Source of the DNA: Candidatus Woesearchaeota archaeon
GTDB lineage: Archaea; Nanobdellota; Nanobdellia; Woesearchaeales; JAGWAF01
Length of the DNA stretch: 40,974 nucleotides
Direction: 5' to 3'
Assembly: GCA_018303205.1 (NCBI GenBank)
Contig: JAGVYP010000068.1
Span: 1 to 40,974, forward strand
Shown: positions 23,156 through 31,732 of the stretch, piece by piece
Numbering within the stretch: the first letter of the stretch is position 1
How the letters are laid out: the number at the start of each line of letters is the position of its first letter
Made by a program: the position numbers and the translations under genes
Notes under the pieces: generated by a model
Database searches by the model: none
The model's input: only the letters and a program-made list of their open reading frames with translations
Told to the model about the DNA's origin: nothing

Positions 23156-24766
23156 CTAGTCCAAATCATCTTCAGGAACATCGTCATTGCCTACAACTAA
23201 AGCAGAAACAGCTTGTCTTTCACCTACATCTGACTTGTGTGAAGCATTTTCTGGTTGATCCACATGTTCATCAAAACTATCTAAGCCAACTGGAACTTGA
23301 TCTCCTGATAAAGTCTCTTCTGCAGAAACATCTATAGGAACATAAGGAATAAGAGCCGTGAGCACATGACGTATATCTGCTGCATTACTTTCTAATGCTA
23401 TATGTTGTTTTTTAAGTTCCCTTTCAAAAAAGATACTTTGACCATCAAGGATTCCAAGAATACTCCTAATCATTCTTTGAGTATCATTACCATAATTAGT
23501 ATGCATATATCGAAAAGTTCTTACAACTTCTTCTGGATTATCAAGACTTTCTAATGCTTTGAGAATATTGTAGACTTTGGCACCATTTCTTTTTGGATCA
23601 GTACGAACTGATTCTGGAAGAAGAGCGTCTTTAAATGCTGTAGCGCTGTCTTGATTTAGTAAATCTTCAATTGTTGCGCCTTTGAGAACATTACCTTCTT
23701 TTATATGTCTTGATTCTGCTCTCCTAAAATCACCTAAGAAATCAGTGAGAGAATATTCATTTCGAAATGATTCTAAACCATAAGATGGTGATGTGGATCT
23801 CCAATCAGAGCTTGTATCCTCTAATTCTATACCACCAGAACTTACAGGAATTGATGGACTAACAACTGAAAGTGGTACTGGAGCAGAACTTGCATAAGAA
23901 CTCATAAATCTTCCAGCAATATCATCGTAAACACGCTCAACCTCAGCTGTGTAATCATTTTCATATCCAATTAATCTTTTATTTTTTGCAAGACCTTTTT
24001 GTACGACACTTTCTACAATATCATCTCTAAGATTTGCGACAACCTTTTCTACAGTAAACTTCTTACGTTGATTGTGTTCTGCATTTTTTCTAATTAAGGA
24101 AAGAATTCGTGTTCTTCGATGGTAGTCACCAACTACACTTTGCACTGTTGCTCTTGAATCACTTAATCCTTCATTAAAGTCAACACCATACGCGTTTTTG
24201 AAAACTCTTTGCATTTCTCCAACTTGTTGTTTTAAAGCTGCAGATTCTATATCAAAGGTAGTATAATCTCGACCATGAATTGCTTCTTCTAAACGAGTAT
24301 ATCCCTCTTGTACTTGTTCATGCATAAGATGAAAAAGATCGTCTGCTTGTTCAAGATCTTGGTCTATTTCTGTTTTGCTAAACGCTTTTTTTCTTGTAAG
24401 AACCTGAAACTCACCTTCAGTAACTTCTCCATTACCATGTTTGATTCTAAATTCTCTTGATTCAATATGAGAAGGCCCATATGCTTTGGCAACACGATTT
24501 TCTAGATAACCCCTTTGTAATGCTTTAATATCCTCCTTTTTTTGACTTCGAAAATTACTAGTATCAAAATAATGAAGAAGCGTCCCCGCTCCTAAAACAG
24601 CAGCACCACCGACAAACCACCCTGCTGGACCTGAAAAGAAGCTGATAGCAGCAATAGTTCCTAAAATAGTAGTATAGACCTTGTTTTTTAGCCCAAACAA
24701 AGGTGCAGTTGCCTCCGGATTTATTGTTGCGTATACTGATTTATAGACCATCTTTAGTTTCTCCAC
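23156..24766 (-). CDS. Membrane-associated helical protein of unknown function
   Basis: The product has about 536 residues from the GTG at 24766, or 531 from the ATG at 24751, which has GGAG nine bases before it and is at least as likely. Residues about 25-65 hold two hydrophobic segments (VYTTILGTIAAISFFSG and GWFVGGAAVLGAGTLLHYF) forming a hairpin. The remainder is soluble and helical, with a Ser/Pro-rich linker near 300-330 and an acidic C-terminus (VPEDDLD). No family is recognised. Its promoter block is shared with the following gene, so they are probably one functional unit with separate transcripts. Confidence 0.6.
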   Translation of the reverse strand: MEKLKMVYKSVYATINPEATAPLFGLKNKVYTTILGTIAAISFFSGPAGWFVGGAAVLGAGTLLHYFDTSNFRSQKKEDIKALQRGYLENRVAKAYGPSHIESREFRIKHGNGEVTEGEFQVLTRKKAFSKTEIDQDLEQADDLFHLMHEQVQEGYTRLEEAIHGRDYTTFDIESAALKQQVGEMQRVFKNAYGVDFNEGLSDSRATVQSVVGDYHRRTRILSLIRKNAEHNQRKKFTVEKVVANLRDDIVESVVQKGLAKNKRLIGYENDYTAEVERVYDDIAGRFMSSYASSAPVPLSVVSPSIPVSSGGIELEDTSSDWRSTSPSYGLESFRNEYSLTDFLGDFRRAESRHIKEGNVLKGATIEDLLNQDSATAFKDALLPESVRTDPKRNGAKVYNILKALESLDNPEEVVRTFRYMHTNYGNDTQRMIRSILGILDGQSIFFERELKKQHIALESNAADIRHVLTALIPYVPIDVSAEETLSGDQVPVGLDSFDEHVDQPENASHKSDVGERQAVSALVVGNDDVPEDDLD

Positions 24767-24769
24767 TCG

Positions 24770-24816
24770 TCCCCAGAAATCCTGTACTCTTGAGAGGATA
24801 GAAGTTTATATAGGTT
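24770..24816 (-). promoter_or_regulatory. Promoter/leader block, second copy
   Basis: On the minus strand, AACCTATATAAA (24816-24805) and GATTTCTGGGGA (24781-24770) are separated by 23 bases, against 22 in the block at 23108-23153. The sequence between the two words is not conserved. Confidence 0.5.
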
Positions 24817-24907
24817 TGCATGGGATTTCCGAAAATTATTTGTTTGCTATATTGTAATAATATTTTGTTATACTTTTTTTCATTTTTGATATTTAAAAAA
24901 AAAATAC

Positions 24908-25132
24908 TTGGTAGAATTTCAAAAACAAAAAATACATATACTAGAAAAACAAAACAAGATTATGCAAACCAGCTTGATTGCTATTCTCAGCATCATTGGA
25001 CTCTTTGCATTATACTGGGTACTTTTTGGTCAAGCAAAATACAACAAAATGATAAGACAAACAGATGACCTGGTTTCTAACTTAGGAAAAGAACCGGGAA
25101 GGATAGAAGAGAAAAAAGAATTAAAAAGATAA
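24908..25132 (+). CDS. Small single-pass membrane protein
   Basis: The frame encodes 74 residues from TTG at 24908: a short amphipathic helix (VEFQKQKIHILEKQNK), a transmembrane segment (about 22-41, SLIAILSIIGLFALYWVLF) and a basic tail. The ATG at 24962 would give 57 residues beginning just before the membrane segment. Neither start has a ribosome binding site, and a TATTTAAA at about 24890 does not settle it. No family is recognised. Confidence 0.45.
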   Translation: MVEFQKQKIHILEKQNKIMQTSLIAILSIIGLFALYWVLFGQAKYNKMIRQTDDLVSNLGKEPGRIEEKKELKR

Positions 25133-25193
25133 AGAAAACTCTTGGTGATTTTTCCACAAGTTATAAAAAGGACTATCCTACTTTATCCTACCT

Positions 25194-26504
25194 ATGAGCG
25201 CATTCAAAGCATATGATATTCGAGGAATCTTTGGAACAGAGATAACTGAAGATCTTGCTTACAAACTCGGAAGAGCTTTTGTACAACTTCTCCAATGCAA
25301 AGAGGTTGTAATAGGGCATGACATGAGAACATCCTCCAAAATACTAGCAACAGCTCTGATCAAAGGCATTACAGAACAAGGAGCAAACGTAATCATGATC
25401 GGACTTACCGATACTCCTTTGTTTTATTTTGCATGCAAAAACACTCCCGGAATTATGATAACAGCATCCCATAATCCTGCAGAATATAACGGATTCAAAC
25501 TTGTTAACAGTGAAGGAATGCCACTGTACGAAGACAATGGGATGAAAACACTACAAACACTTGTAGAAAAAAATAATTTTCCCAAAACAGAAAAAAAAGG
25601 AGAAATAACAAAAAGATCCTATGTTCAAGACTGCCTTTCCTTTTTTCTCAAACAAGCAAAAAATATCAAACCCTTAAGAATAATATTTGACGGTGGCAAT
25701 GGCATGGGAGGCTTAACGCATGCTGTATTTTACCGCGAGATAGGATGCAAAGTGATTTCCCTCTTTCCAGAACCAGACGGCACCTTTCCCCATCACGAAC
25801 CTAACCCCATGAAAGAAGAAAACAGAAAACATGCACGAGAAGCAGTGCTCTTACATCATGCAGATCTTGCAATATTAACAGATGGTGATGCTGATAGAAT
25901 CATGTTTTTAGACGAAAAAGGAAACTACGTGCACCCCGATCACCTCATTGCACTTCTTGCAGAATATTTCTTAGAAAAAAAACCAGGAGCATCCTTTGTC
26001 TATGACCTGAGATGCTCAAGAATAGTCCCAGAAACCATTCAACAAAAAAAAGGAAAAGCCTATCCCTGCAGAGTAGGAAATCCTTTTTTGAAAAAAATGA
26101 TGAAAGAAAACAATGCGATCTTCGGAGGAGAAGTCTCTGCACACTTCCTGTTTAAAGAAACAAATGATCACGAATCACCACTCCTTACCGCTCTTACAGT
26201 TTTAAAGATCATGTCTGAAAAAAATAAAAAACTCTCAGAACTCATCCTCCCTTTTCAAAAATATGCAAAAATAGAAGAGGAAAACTTTTCTGTAAAAGAC
26301 AAAGAAAAAGTGATCAAAACACTTACAGAAAAATACAAGCAAGGAAACCTTTCTCTAGAAGATGGCATTAAGGTTGATTTTGAAGATTGGTGGTTTAGCG
26401 TAAGAGCATCAAATACTGAACCTCTTCTGCGTTTGAACATGGAAGCAAAAAATAAAACTATTCTGGAAGAAAAGAAAAAAGAAGTGCTCCGCTTTTTTGA
26501 GTAG
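25194..26504 (+). CDS. Phosphomannomutase/phosphoglucomutase family enzyme
   Basis: The 436-residue product is an alpha-D-phosphohexomutase. It shows FKAYDIRGIFG at the start, the phosphoserine loop ITASHNPAEYNG (about 92-100), the metal loop DGDADRIMF (about 229-237), the sugar-binding GGEVSAHFLF, and the phosphate-binding RASNTEPLLRLNMEA at the end. It interconverts hexose 6- and 1-phosphates for glycosylation precursors; mannose versus glucose cannot be decided, although GGEVSAHFLF is usual for ManB. The TATA box GTTATAAAAAGG is 24-35 bases before the ATG, so the transcript is leaderless. Confidence 0.94.
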   Translation: MSAFKAYDIRGIFGTEITEDLAYKLGRAFVQLLQCKEVVIGHDMRTSSKILATALIKGITEQGANVIMIGLTDTPLFYFACKNTPGIMITASHNPAEYNGFKLVNSEGMPLYEDNGMKTLQTLVEKNNFPKTEKKGEITKRSYVQDCLSFFLKQAKNIKPLRIIFDGGNGMGGLTHAVFYREIGCKVISLFPEPDGTFPHHEPNPMKEENRKHAREAVLLHHADLAILTDGDADRIMFLDEKGNYVHPDHLIALLAEYFLEKKPGASFVYDLRCSRIVPETIQQKKGKAYPCRVGNPFLKKMMKENNAIFGGEVSAHFLFKETNDHESPLLTALTVLKIMSEKNKKLSELILPFQKYAKIEEENFSVKDKEKVIKTLTEKYKQGNLSLEDGIKVDFEDWWFSVRASNTEPLLRLNMEAKNKTILEEKKKEVLRFFE

Positions 26505-26594
26505 TCTATAGAAACTTTTAAAAAAAATAAAAAAGTTTTACTTCCCAAAAAGTATTTAAACAGTGCTCATATCCTTTTTTTACGGTGATAACGC

Positions 26595-26813
26595 ATGCAA
26601 GTCTGCTATGACAAAGAAGGAGATATTCTTGAAATAAGAACAGGAACAAACAGCAAAGGAAAATACAAAGATCTGGGAGAAGGCATCTTTCAAAAGATTG
26701 ATGAGAAAGGAGACACCAAAGGCATAGCAATATTTACATTCAAGAAACGCCTAGAATCAGGAATGCCCATAGATATCCCTGTAACGCTTAAGATAAAAAT
26801 AGATCGTTCTTGA
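26595..26813 (+). CDS. DUF2283-like small protein
   Basis: The 72-residue product starts with VCYDKEGDILEIRTG, the pattern of DUF2283 (Y-D-x2-x-D-x-L-x-I), and goes on with short beta strands. DUF2283 proteins are often the second gene of toxin-antitoxin-like pairs, but no DUF4258 partner is beside this one; the pair at 34537-34972 has both. The GGTGAT ribosome binding site is four to five bases before the ATG, and TATA-like GTATTTAAA lies further up (26549-26557). It meets the next gene tail to tail with no gap. Confidence 0.65.
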   Translation: MQVCYDKEGDILEIRTGTNSKGKYKDLGEGIFQKIDEKGDTKGIAIFTFKKRLESGMPIDIPVTLKIKIDRS

Positions 26814-27104
26814 TTATTTTTTATACAACTTTTTTATCCAATATTTTTTTATGACTCCTAGAGAGAGTGTTGACAAGAAATAGCCTCCTGTAGGGATTAA
26901 TGCCTGCAACCAAGGATGACCCAGGTTCAAGGAATACATAAACCAAACAGCAATAAGATACGTCATGATACCAATAATGAGCCTTCTCGTATAACTTGTT
27001 TCCCAAGCCTTGTCTACCTCAACTCTTTTATTTCGTTCTTTAATTCCTTCAATTTCAGTCTCCATCTCTTTCTTCAGAGGGTAAAGACTATAAAAGCTTT
27101 TCAT
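26814..27104 (-). CDS. Small 2-TM protein, archaeal type
   Basis: The 96-residue product has a charged N-terminal helix, the motif VEVDKAWETSYTRR, and two membrane segments (about 43-60 and 67-84) joined by GHPWLQALIPTGGYF. The order D-K-A-W-E-T-S-x-T-R-R, then two helices, is common in short archaeal and bacterial membrane proteins, whose function is unknown. GGGAGG lies 15-20 bases before the ATG, and a TATATAAAG between them. Confidence 0.7.
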   Translation of the reverse strand: MKSFYSLYPLKKEMETEIEGIKERNKRVEVDKAWETSYTRRLIIGIMTYLIAVWFMYSLNLGHPWLQALIPTGGYFLSTLSLGVIKKYWIKKLYKK

Positions 27105-27287
27105 AATCTTTATATACCTCCCTTCTTCTCTTTTGGTTATGTTTCATAAAAAAACAAAAGAAGTAAGTCCTGTAATTGCTAGTTCTCTTATTATTTAGTG
27201 CATCCAGCTTCAATACAGAAGTTGGAAAAAGAAATGAGCTAGAATGAAGGACGAAATGTTTTTATAACAGTGGAGAAATAAAACACC

Positions 27288-30200
27288 ATGCCAGAAAAAT
27301 ATGAAGAACAAGCAGTAGAAAAGGAAATCTTGCAGTTTTGGGAAAAAAACAAGATTTATCCTAAACTCAAAAAGAAAAATAAAGGAAAAAAACATTTTTA
27401 CTTCTTAGAAGGACCACCGTATACTTCTGGAAAAGTACATCTGGGTACTGCATTGAATCTTGCATTGAAGGATTCTATCATTCGATACAAACGTATGCAA
27501 GGCTTTGATGTCTTTGACAGATGGGGATACGACGTGCATGGATTACCTACAGAACACGCTACCGAAAAAAAGCTCGGCATCTCAGGAAAAAAAGCAATTC
27601 AAGAATTTGGAGTTAACAAATTTATTGACGAATGCAGAACACTTGCCTTAGAAAATGCTGCAGAGATGAACAAAGACTTCTGGCGTTTAGGAGGATGGTT
27701 TGATTACGAAAACGCTTACATGGCTCTCACCAAAGAATATATCGAAGGAGAATGGTGGCTTGTAAAACAAGCGCATGAAAAAGGAAGGCTCTACGAAGGA
27801 GAACGTTCCATGTCCTGGTGCGCTTCCTGCGGAACAGCATGTGCAAAACACGAGTTAGAATATAAAAAAGTAAAAGACAATTCAATATATGTCAAATTAA
27901 AATTAAAAAACAAAAAAGATGAATATCTGATCATTTGGACAACAACACCCTGGACCATACCTTTCAATCTAGCAGTGATGGCTCATCCTGATCATGAATA
28001 TGTCAGAGCAAAAGTTGGAAATGAAACTTGGATTCTTGCAAAAGCATTGGCAGATGATGTTATTGTCCATAAAGCAGAAACAAGCTACACTATACTCGAA
28101 ACATTTCCAGGAAAAAAACTAGAAGGAACCTCTTACGAAGGAGTTTTTGAAAACGAAATTCCCCAAATCAACACCTGGAAAAGAGAATGCCCCAAGACAT
28201 ATACCGTAGTTCTTTCTTCTGAGTATGTGGATGTTGTTTCAGGAACAGGATTAGTACACTGCTCACCCGGATGCGGACCTGAAGATTATGAAGTAGGACA
28301 TAAAAATAAGATCAAACCCTTTAATACACTGAATGATCAAGGCATTGTTCAAGACATTCCCTTTTTTGAAGGCATGCGTGCGAAAACAGATGACAAACAT
28401 TTTATTGAAAAAATAAAAGACAAAAATGCACTCATTGCACAAGCCTTTATTGATCACGATTATGCACATTGCCAGCGTTGCCATAAGCCCATTATCTATA
28501 AAACAACGAAACAATGGTTTTTCAAAGTAGAAGATATGAAAGAAAAGCTGATCAAAGAAAATGATAAGATACACTGGACACCCAAAAGTGCTTATAACGC
28601 TTTTGATTCTTGGTTACAAAACTTAAGAGATAACTCTATTACCAAACAACGCTATTGGGGAACACCCGTTCCTATCTGGAGAAATGTAAATAATCCTGCG
28701 GATTATCTTGTGATCGGTTCTGCAAAGGAATTAGAAGAATTGAGCGGAAAAAAACTGAAAGATCTTCATAAGCCAAGTGTGGATCCTGTTGAAATAAAAA
28801 AAGACGGAAAAACCTACAAGAGGATTCCTGACATCTTAGACGTATGGGTAGATGCAGGCTGTGCTTCTTGGAATGCATTAGACTTTCCTGCAAAAAAAGA
28901 AGCATTTGAAAAACTATTTCCCGCAGACCTTATCATGGAAGGTATAGACCAAATCAGGGGATGGTTTAACCTCTTACATGTTGCTTCAATGATTAGTCAT
29001 GAAAAACCCTCTTTCAAAGCAGTGTACATGCATGGATTTATCAATGATAGCCTAGGAAGAAAAATGTCAAAATCATTAGGGAATTACATTCTCCCCCAAG
29101 AGGTGATTGACAAACAAGGAGTAGATACCTTGCGTTACTACATGATCGGAGGAGCAAACCCTGGTTTAGATTTGAATTATAATTTTGATGATCTCAAATT
29201 AAAATACCGTAACCTCATGCTCTTGTGGAACTTGCAGAATTACCTCCTTGATTTTGCAGAACAATTAACTATCAATCCTAAAAAATTGAAATATGAAAAA
29301 CAAAAAAAGTATTTTGACATTCCTGAACAATATCTTCTTTCTAAGGTGCATTCTACCATAAAAAAGATAACAGAACTATATGATCAGTATCATCTCAACG
29401 AAACTCCCTTAGCAGTAGAAGAATTATTCTTAGAATTATCAAGAACCTATATCCAACTTGTAAGAGAAAAAACAACGACAGGAAAAAAAGAAGAAAAAGA
29501 AGCAGTACTCTATGTGGTGTACGAATCTTTTTTGACCATTCTCAAACTCTTTGCCCCTACCTGCCCATTTATCTGCGAAAAAATCTATCAAAATGTAAAG
29601 AAAGCATGGAAGTTGAAAGAAGAGAGCATTCATCATTACTCCTGGCCAACAGAAGATTCTTCCTTAATCAATGAAGAACTTGAGAAACACATGCAAAACA
29701 CGCAAGAGATCATCGCTGCTGTTCTGTATGCTCGAGAAAAAGCCAAGTTAGGAATACGATGGCCCCTGAAAAAACTCATTGTTGTGACAACGACAAAACA
29801 AAGCAAGGAAGCAGTAAAAAATCTTTGTGCTTTAATGCAAACCCAGACCAATGTGAAGGAAATAGAAGTAGTTTCGCAATTTTCGCAATGCAAAATAATT
29901 GTTGAACCTCAGAAAGGAGCGTTAGGAAAAAGCTTTGGAGAAGATACTCCTCAGGTACTAAAGGCATTAGCAAAAACAAAACAAGAAGAAATATTAAAGT
30001 CATTAGAAGAAAAAGGATCCTATGATCTTATTTCTGGAAAAGAACCTTTTGTTTTGAAAAAAGAACATGTGGTTATAACCAAAAGTGTTCCTGAACCCTT
30101 TGTGTTAGCAGAATTCAAAGAGGGGGTAGTTATCCTTGACACGTCGAGGAATGATGAGCTCGAAGGAGAGGGATTTGCAAGAGAATTAGCAAGAAGAATT

Positions 30201-30437
30201 CAAGACTTGCGAAAAAAAGCAGGATTAGTAAAATCTGATGGGATTACGTTACAAATACAAGTCAGTGAACGTCTTGCAGCGTTACTTGAAGGCTGGCATG
30301 AACATATTAAAGAAAAAGTAGGAGCAAAGGAAATGCAGGTTAATTCCAAGCATGTTTTTGAGTATCAACATACTTCTACAGAAAAAATAAAAGAAGAAGA
30401 GCTCAATATTGCATTGGAAAAAAGAGAAAGTATGTGA
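27288..30437 (+). CDS. ileS: Isoleucyl-tRNA synthetase
   Basis: The 1049-residue class Ia synthetase has a HIGH-type motif as HLGT (51-54) in PPYTSGKVHLGTALN, a CP1 editing domain (about 190-400, with TTTPWTIPFNLAV and GTGLVHCSPGCGPEDY), KMSKS near 591-595 (GRKMSKSLGN), an anticodon-binding helical domain and a C-terminal domain of the archaeal/eukaryotic type. WCASCGTACAKHELEY and CQRCHKPIIYKTTKQWF are the zinc-knuckle regions. It charges tRNA-Ile and clears valine. The TATA box GTTTTTATAAC is 21-31 bases before the ATG, and GGAG is close to it. Confidence 0.97.
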   Translation: MPEKYEEQAVEKEILQFWEKNKIYPKLKKKNKGKKHFYFLEGPPYTSGKVHLGTALNLALKDSIIRYKRMQGFDVFDRWGYDVHGLPTEHATEKKLGISGKKAIQEFGVNKFIDECRTLALENAAEMNKDFWRLGGWFDYENAYMALTKEYIEGEWWLVKQAHEKGRLYEGERSMSWCASCGTACAKHELEYKKVKDNSIYVKLKLKNKKDEYLIIWTTTPWTIPFNLAVMAHPDHEYVRAKVGNETWILAKALADDVIVHKAETSYTILETFPGKKLEGTSYEGVFENEIPQINTWKRECPKTYTVVLSSEYVDVVSGTGLVHCSPGCGPEDYEVGHKNKIKPFNTLNDQGIVQDIPFFEGMRAKTDDKHFIEKIKDKNALIAQAFIDHDYAHCQRCHKPIIYKTTKQWFFKVEDMKEKLIKENDKIHWTPKSAYNAFDSWLQNLRDNSITKQRYWGTPVPIWRNVNNPADYLVIGSAKELEELSGKKLKDLHKPSVDPVEIKKDGKTYKRIPDILDVWVDAGCASWNALDFPAKKEAFEKLFPADLIMEGIDQIRGWFNLLHVASMISHEKPSFKAVYMHGFINDSLGRKMSKSLGNYILPQEVIDKQGVDTLRYYMIGGANPGLDLNYNFDDLKLKYRNLMLLWNLQNYLLDFAEQLTINPKKLKYEKQKKYFDIPEQYLLSKVHSTIKKITELYDQYHLNETPLAVEELFLELSRTYIQLVREKTTTGKKEEKEAVLYVVYESFLTILKLFAPTCPFICEKIYQNVKKAWKLKEESIHHYSWPTEDSSLINEELEKHMQNTQEIIAAVLYAREKAKLGIRWPLKKLIVVTTTKQSKEAVKNLCALMQTQTNVKEIEVVSQFSQCKIIVEPQKGALGKSFGEDTPQVLKALAKTKQEEILKSLEEKGSYDLISGKEPFVLKKEHVVITKSVPEPFVLAEFKEGVVILDTSRNDELEGEGFARELARRIQDLRKKAGLVKSDGITLQIQVSERLAALLEGWHEHIKEKVGAKEMQVNSKHVFEYQHTSTEKIKEEELNIALEKRESM

Positions 30438-30538
30438 ATTTTTTATGGTTTTTTTATTTTTGAATACTAGTTTTATCGTCTATTAATAGTTTATTTTGTA
30501 TTTTTTTTTTGAATTTTATAAAAAGAAAATAAAGCTTT

Positions 30539-31378
30539 TTACGCTGCTCTTGGCATTACTCTTAGCATTGCTTCAGCATCAGGAAAACGCGCTCTTGGAT
30601 CTTTTTGTGTTGCTCTTCTTACCAGGTCCCTTATCCATCGCGGTATTTTTGGATTTAAGAAAAAAACAGGAGGCATTTCATCTCTTACCTGAGCTTTTAA
30701 GACCTGCATTGTTGAAACCGAATTGAAAGGCACAGCTCCTGTTGCCATTTCATAGAGAGTTATGCCTAAAGAGTAAATATCTGTTGCTGGTGTGAGTGGT
30801 CTTTGACAGGCACAGACTTCTGGCGCTGCATACTCAGGTGTTCCAAGAAATTCATAACCATTTTTGCCTCTTTCTCTTAAGAGATCCTCTCTTTGATACA
30901 TTGTACCTAAATCAATAACCCATGCTCTTTCTCCACCGAGTTCTACCAAAATATTTGCAGGCTTCACATCCCTATGAACAATACCATAGCCATGAAGCTC
31001 AGCTAAGCCTTCAAGAGCATCTCGCAAAATAGGAACAATATCTGATTCACCTAACTCTCTACGGGGAGATGTCGCAATTGCTGCTTCTAATGTTTCACTT
31101 GTAATATAAGGAAAGAGTATTCTTGCAGCATCCTCAGTTTGTATGACTTGAGCTCCTGTGACAACATGAGTACTCCCTCTTAGTATTGCCATAGCTGCTT
31201 TTTCATGATAGAATTCATCTTTTTCCCAAGGATCTGTAAGATCGTATCTTTTCCTAACCCATCGTTTTCCTGTTGCTATTTCAATTACTTCTTGAGTTCG
31301 TGCTATGCCATCCTTGCCTATTCTTCCTCCTAACATGGCACCTGTTCTATATCCAGGAAAGATTTCAGTTTCAGACAT
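30539..31378 (-). CDS. Hanks-type serine/threonine protein kinase
   Basis: The 279-residue product is a kinase domain only, without membrane or sensor parts. It has a degenerate glycine loop (LGGRIGKDG), a probable beta-3 Lys near 43, the catalytic loop HRDVKPANIL (135-144), DLG in place of DFG (156-158), the activation segment with GTPEYAAPE, DIYSLGITLYEMATG, and the final conserved Arg (RARFPDAEAML). It closely follows the bacterial Pkn pattern and may have been gained by transfer. The promoter block is nearly the same as that of the unknown gene at 20684-21058, a candidate co-regulated partner. Confidence 0.88.
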   Translation of the reverse strand: MSETEIFPGYRTGAMLGGRIGKDGIARTQEVIEIATGKRWVRKRYDLTDPWEKDEFYHEKAAMAILRGSTHVVTGAQVIQTEDAARILFPYITSETLEAAIATSPRRELGESDIVPILRDALEGLAELHGYGIVHRDVKPANILVELGGERAWVIDLGTMYQREDLLRERGKNGYEFLGTPEYAAPEVCACQRPLTPATDIYSLGITLYEMATGAVPFNSVSTMQVLKAQVRDEMPPVFFLNPKIPRWIRDLVRRATQKDPRARFPDAEAMLRVMPRAA

Positions 31379-31392
31379 CTCAACTCACCTCG

Positions 31393-31421
31393 AGAATAAA
31401 ATGACGAGTACGTATAAAGAT
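31393..31421 (-). promoter_or_regulatory. Promoter block of the kinase gene, second copy
   Basis: On the minus strand: ATCTTTATA (31421-31413), six bases, CGTCATT (31406-31400), one base, TATTCT (31398-31393). Spacing equals that before the gene at 20684-21058. Here the ATG is 15 bases further on and GAGGTGAG gives a ribosome binding site that the other copy lacks. Confidence 0.5.
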
Positions 31422-31485
31422 GGGTATATGCTTTTTTTGTAAAAAGGGGATATAAAGAGTAGGGATTACCATTCCTATCACCGCG

Positions 31486-31509
31486 TTAGTATATATTAAG
31501 GTATACTAA
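31486..31509. promoter_or_regulatory. Inverted repeat TTAGTATA/TATACTAA
   Basis: TTAGTATA (31486-31493) and TATACTAA (31502-31509) are perfect inverted arms with an 8-base centre. The block resembles the GTATAC cluster before ftsZ (there TTAGTGTATACC and GTATACTGG). It is too far from either flanking TATA box to be a simple promoter part. Confidence 0.4.
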
Positions 31510-31566
31510 TATATAAATATACACTATATACTAGCTCTGATAGACCCTCTTTTTGATTTGTTTGTA

Positions 31567-31630
31567 TTTTTATAAAAAAAATAAGGAATAACGAATAAAA
31601 AAAAACGATATTGCCTTGTGCCTAACTTTC
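31567..31630 (+). repeat. Interspersed CTTGTGCCTAA element, copy E, full composite
   Basis: The partner block (TTTTTATAAAAAAAATAAGG, AATAACGAAT) is at 31567-31597 and the core at 31615-31625, followed by CTTTC. The composite spacing is about the same as in copy D. Confidence 0.6.
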
Positions 31631-31732
31631 TTACGACAGATGACATAAAAAACGAAAAAGTAATGTCTAGAGAAGATTAAAGTAAATCTCAAGAAAACAA
31701 CCTTTATAAACCCATCCCAAAAAAAGAAGGAT

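Larger units (their letters stand above)
31379..31732. other. 354-base divergent gap between the kinase and DUF1704 genes
   Basis: From left to right it holds the kinase promoter block, the inverted repeat at 31486-31509, copy E of the CTTGTGCCTAA element, and a TATA box (CCTTTATAAACCC, 31700-31712) for the gene at 31733. There is no ORF. Confidence 0.6.

Noticed and set aside
24820-25068. 82-codon frame beginning at 24820
   Set aside because: It is low-complexity and in a different frame from the better-supported small membrane protein at 24908-25132.
29439-30003. Minus-strand open frames inside ileS
   Set aside because: They are shadows of the synthetase gene with no start signals.
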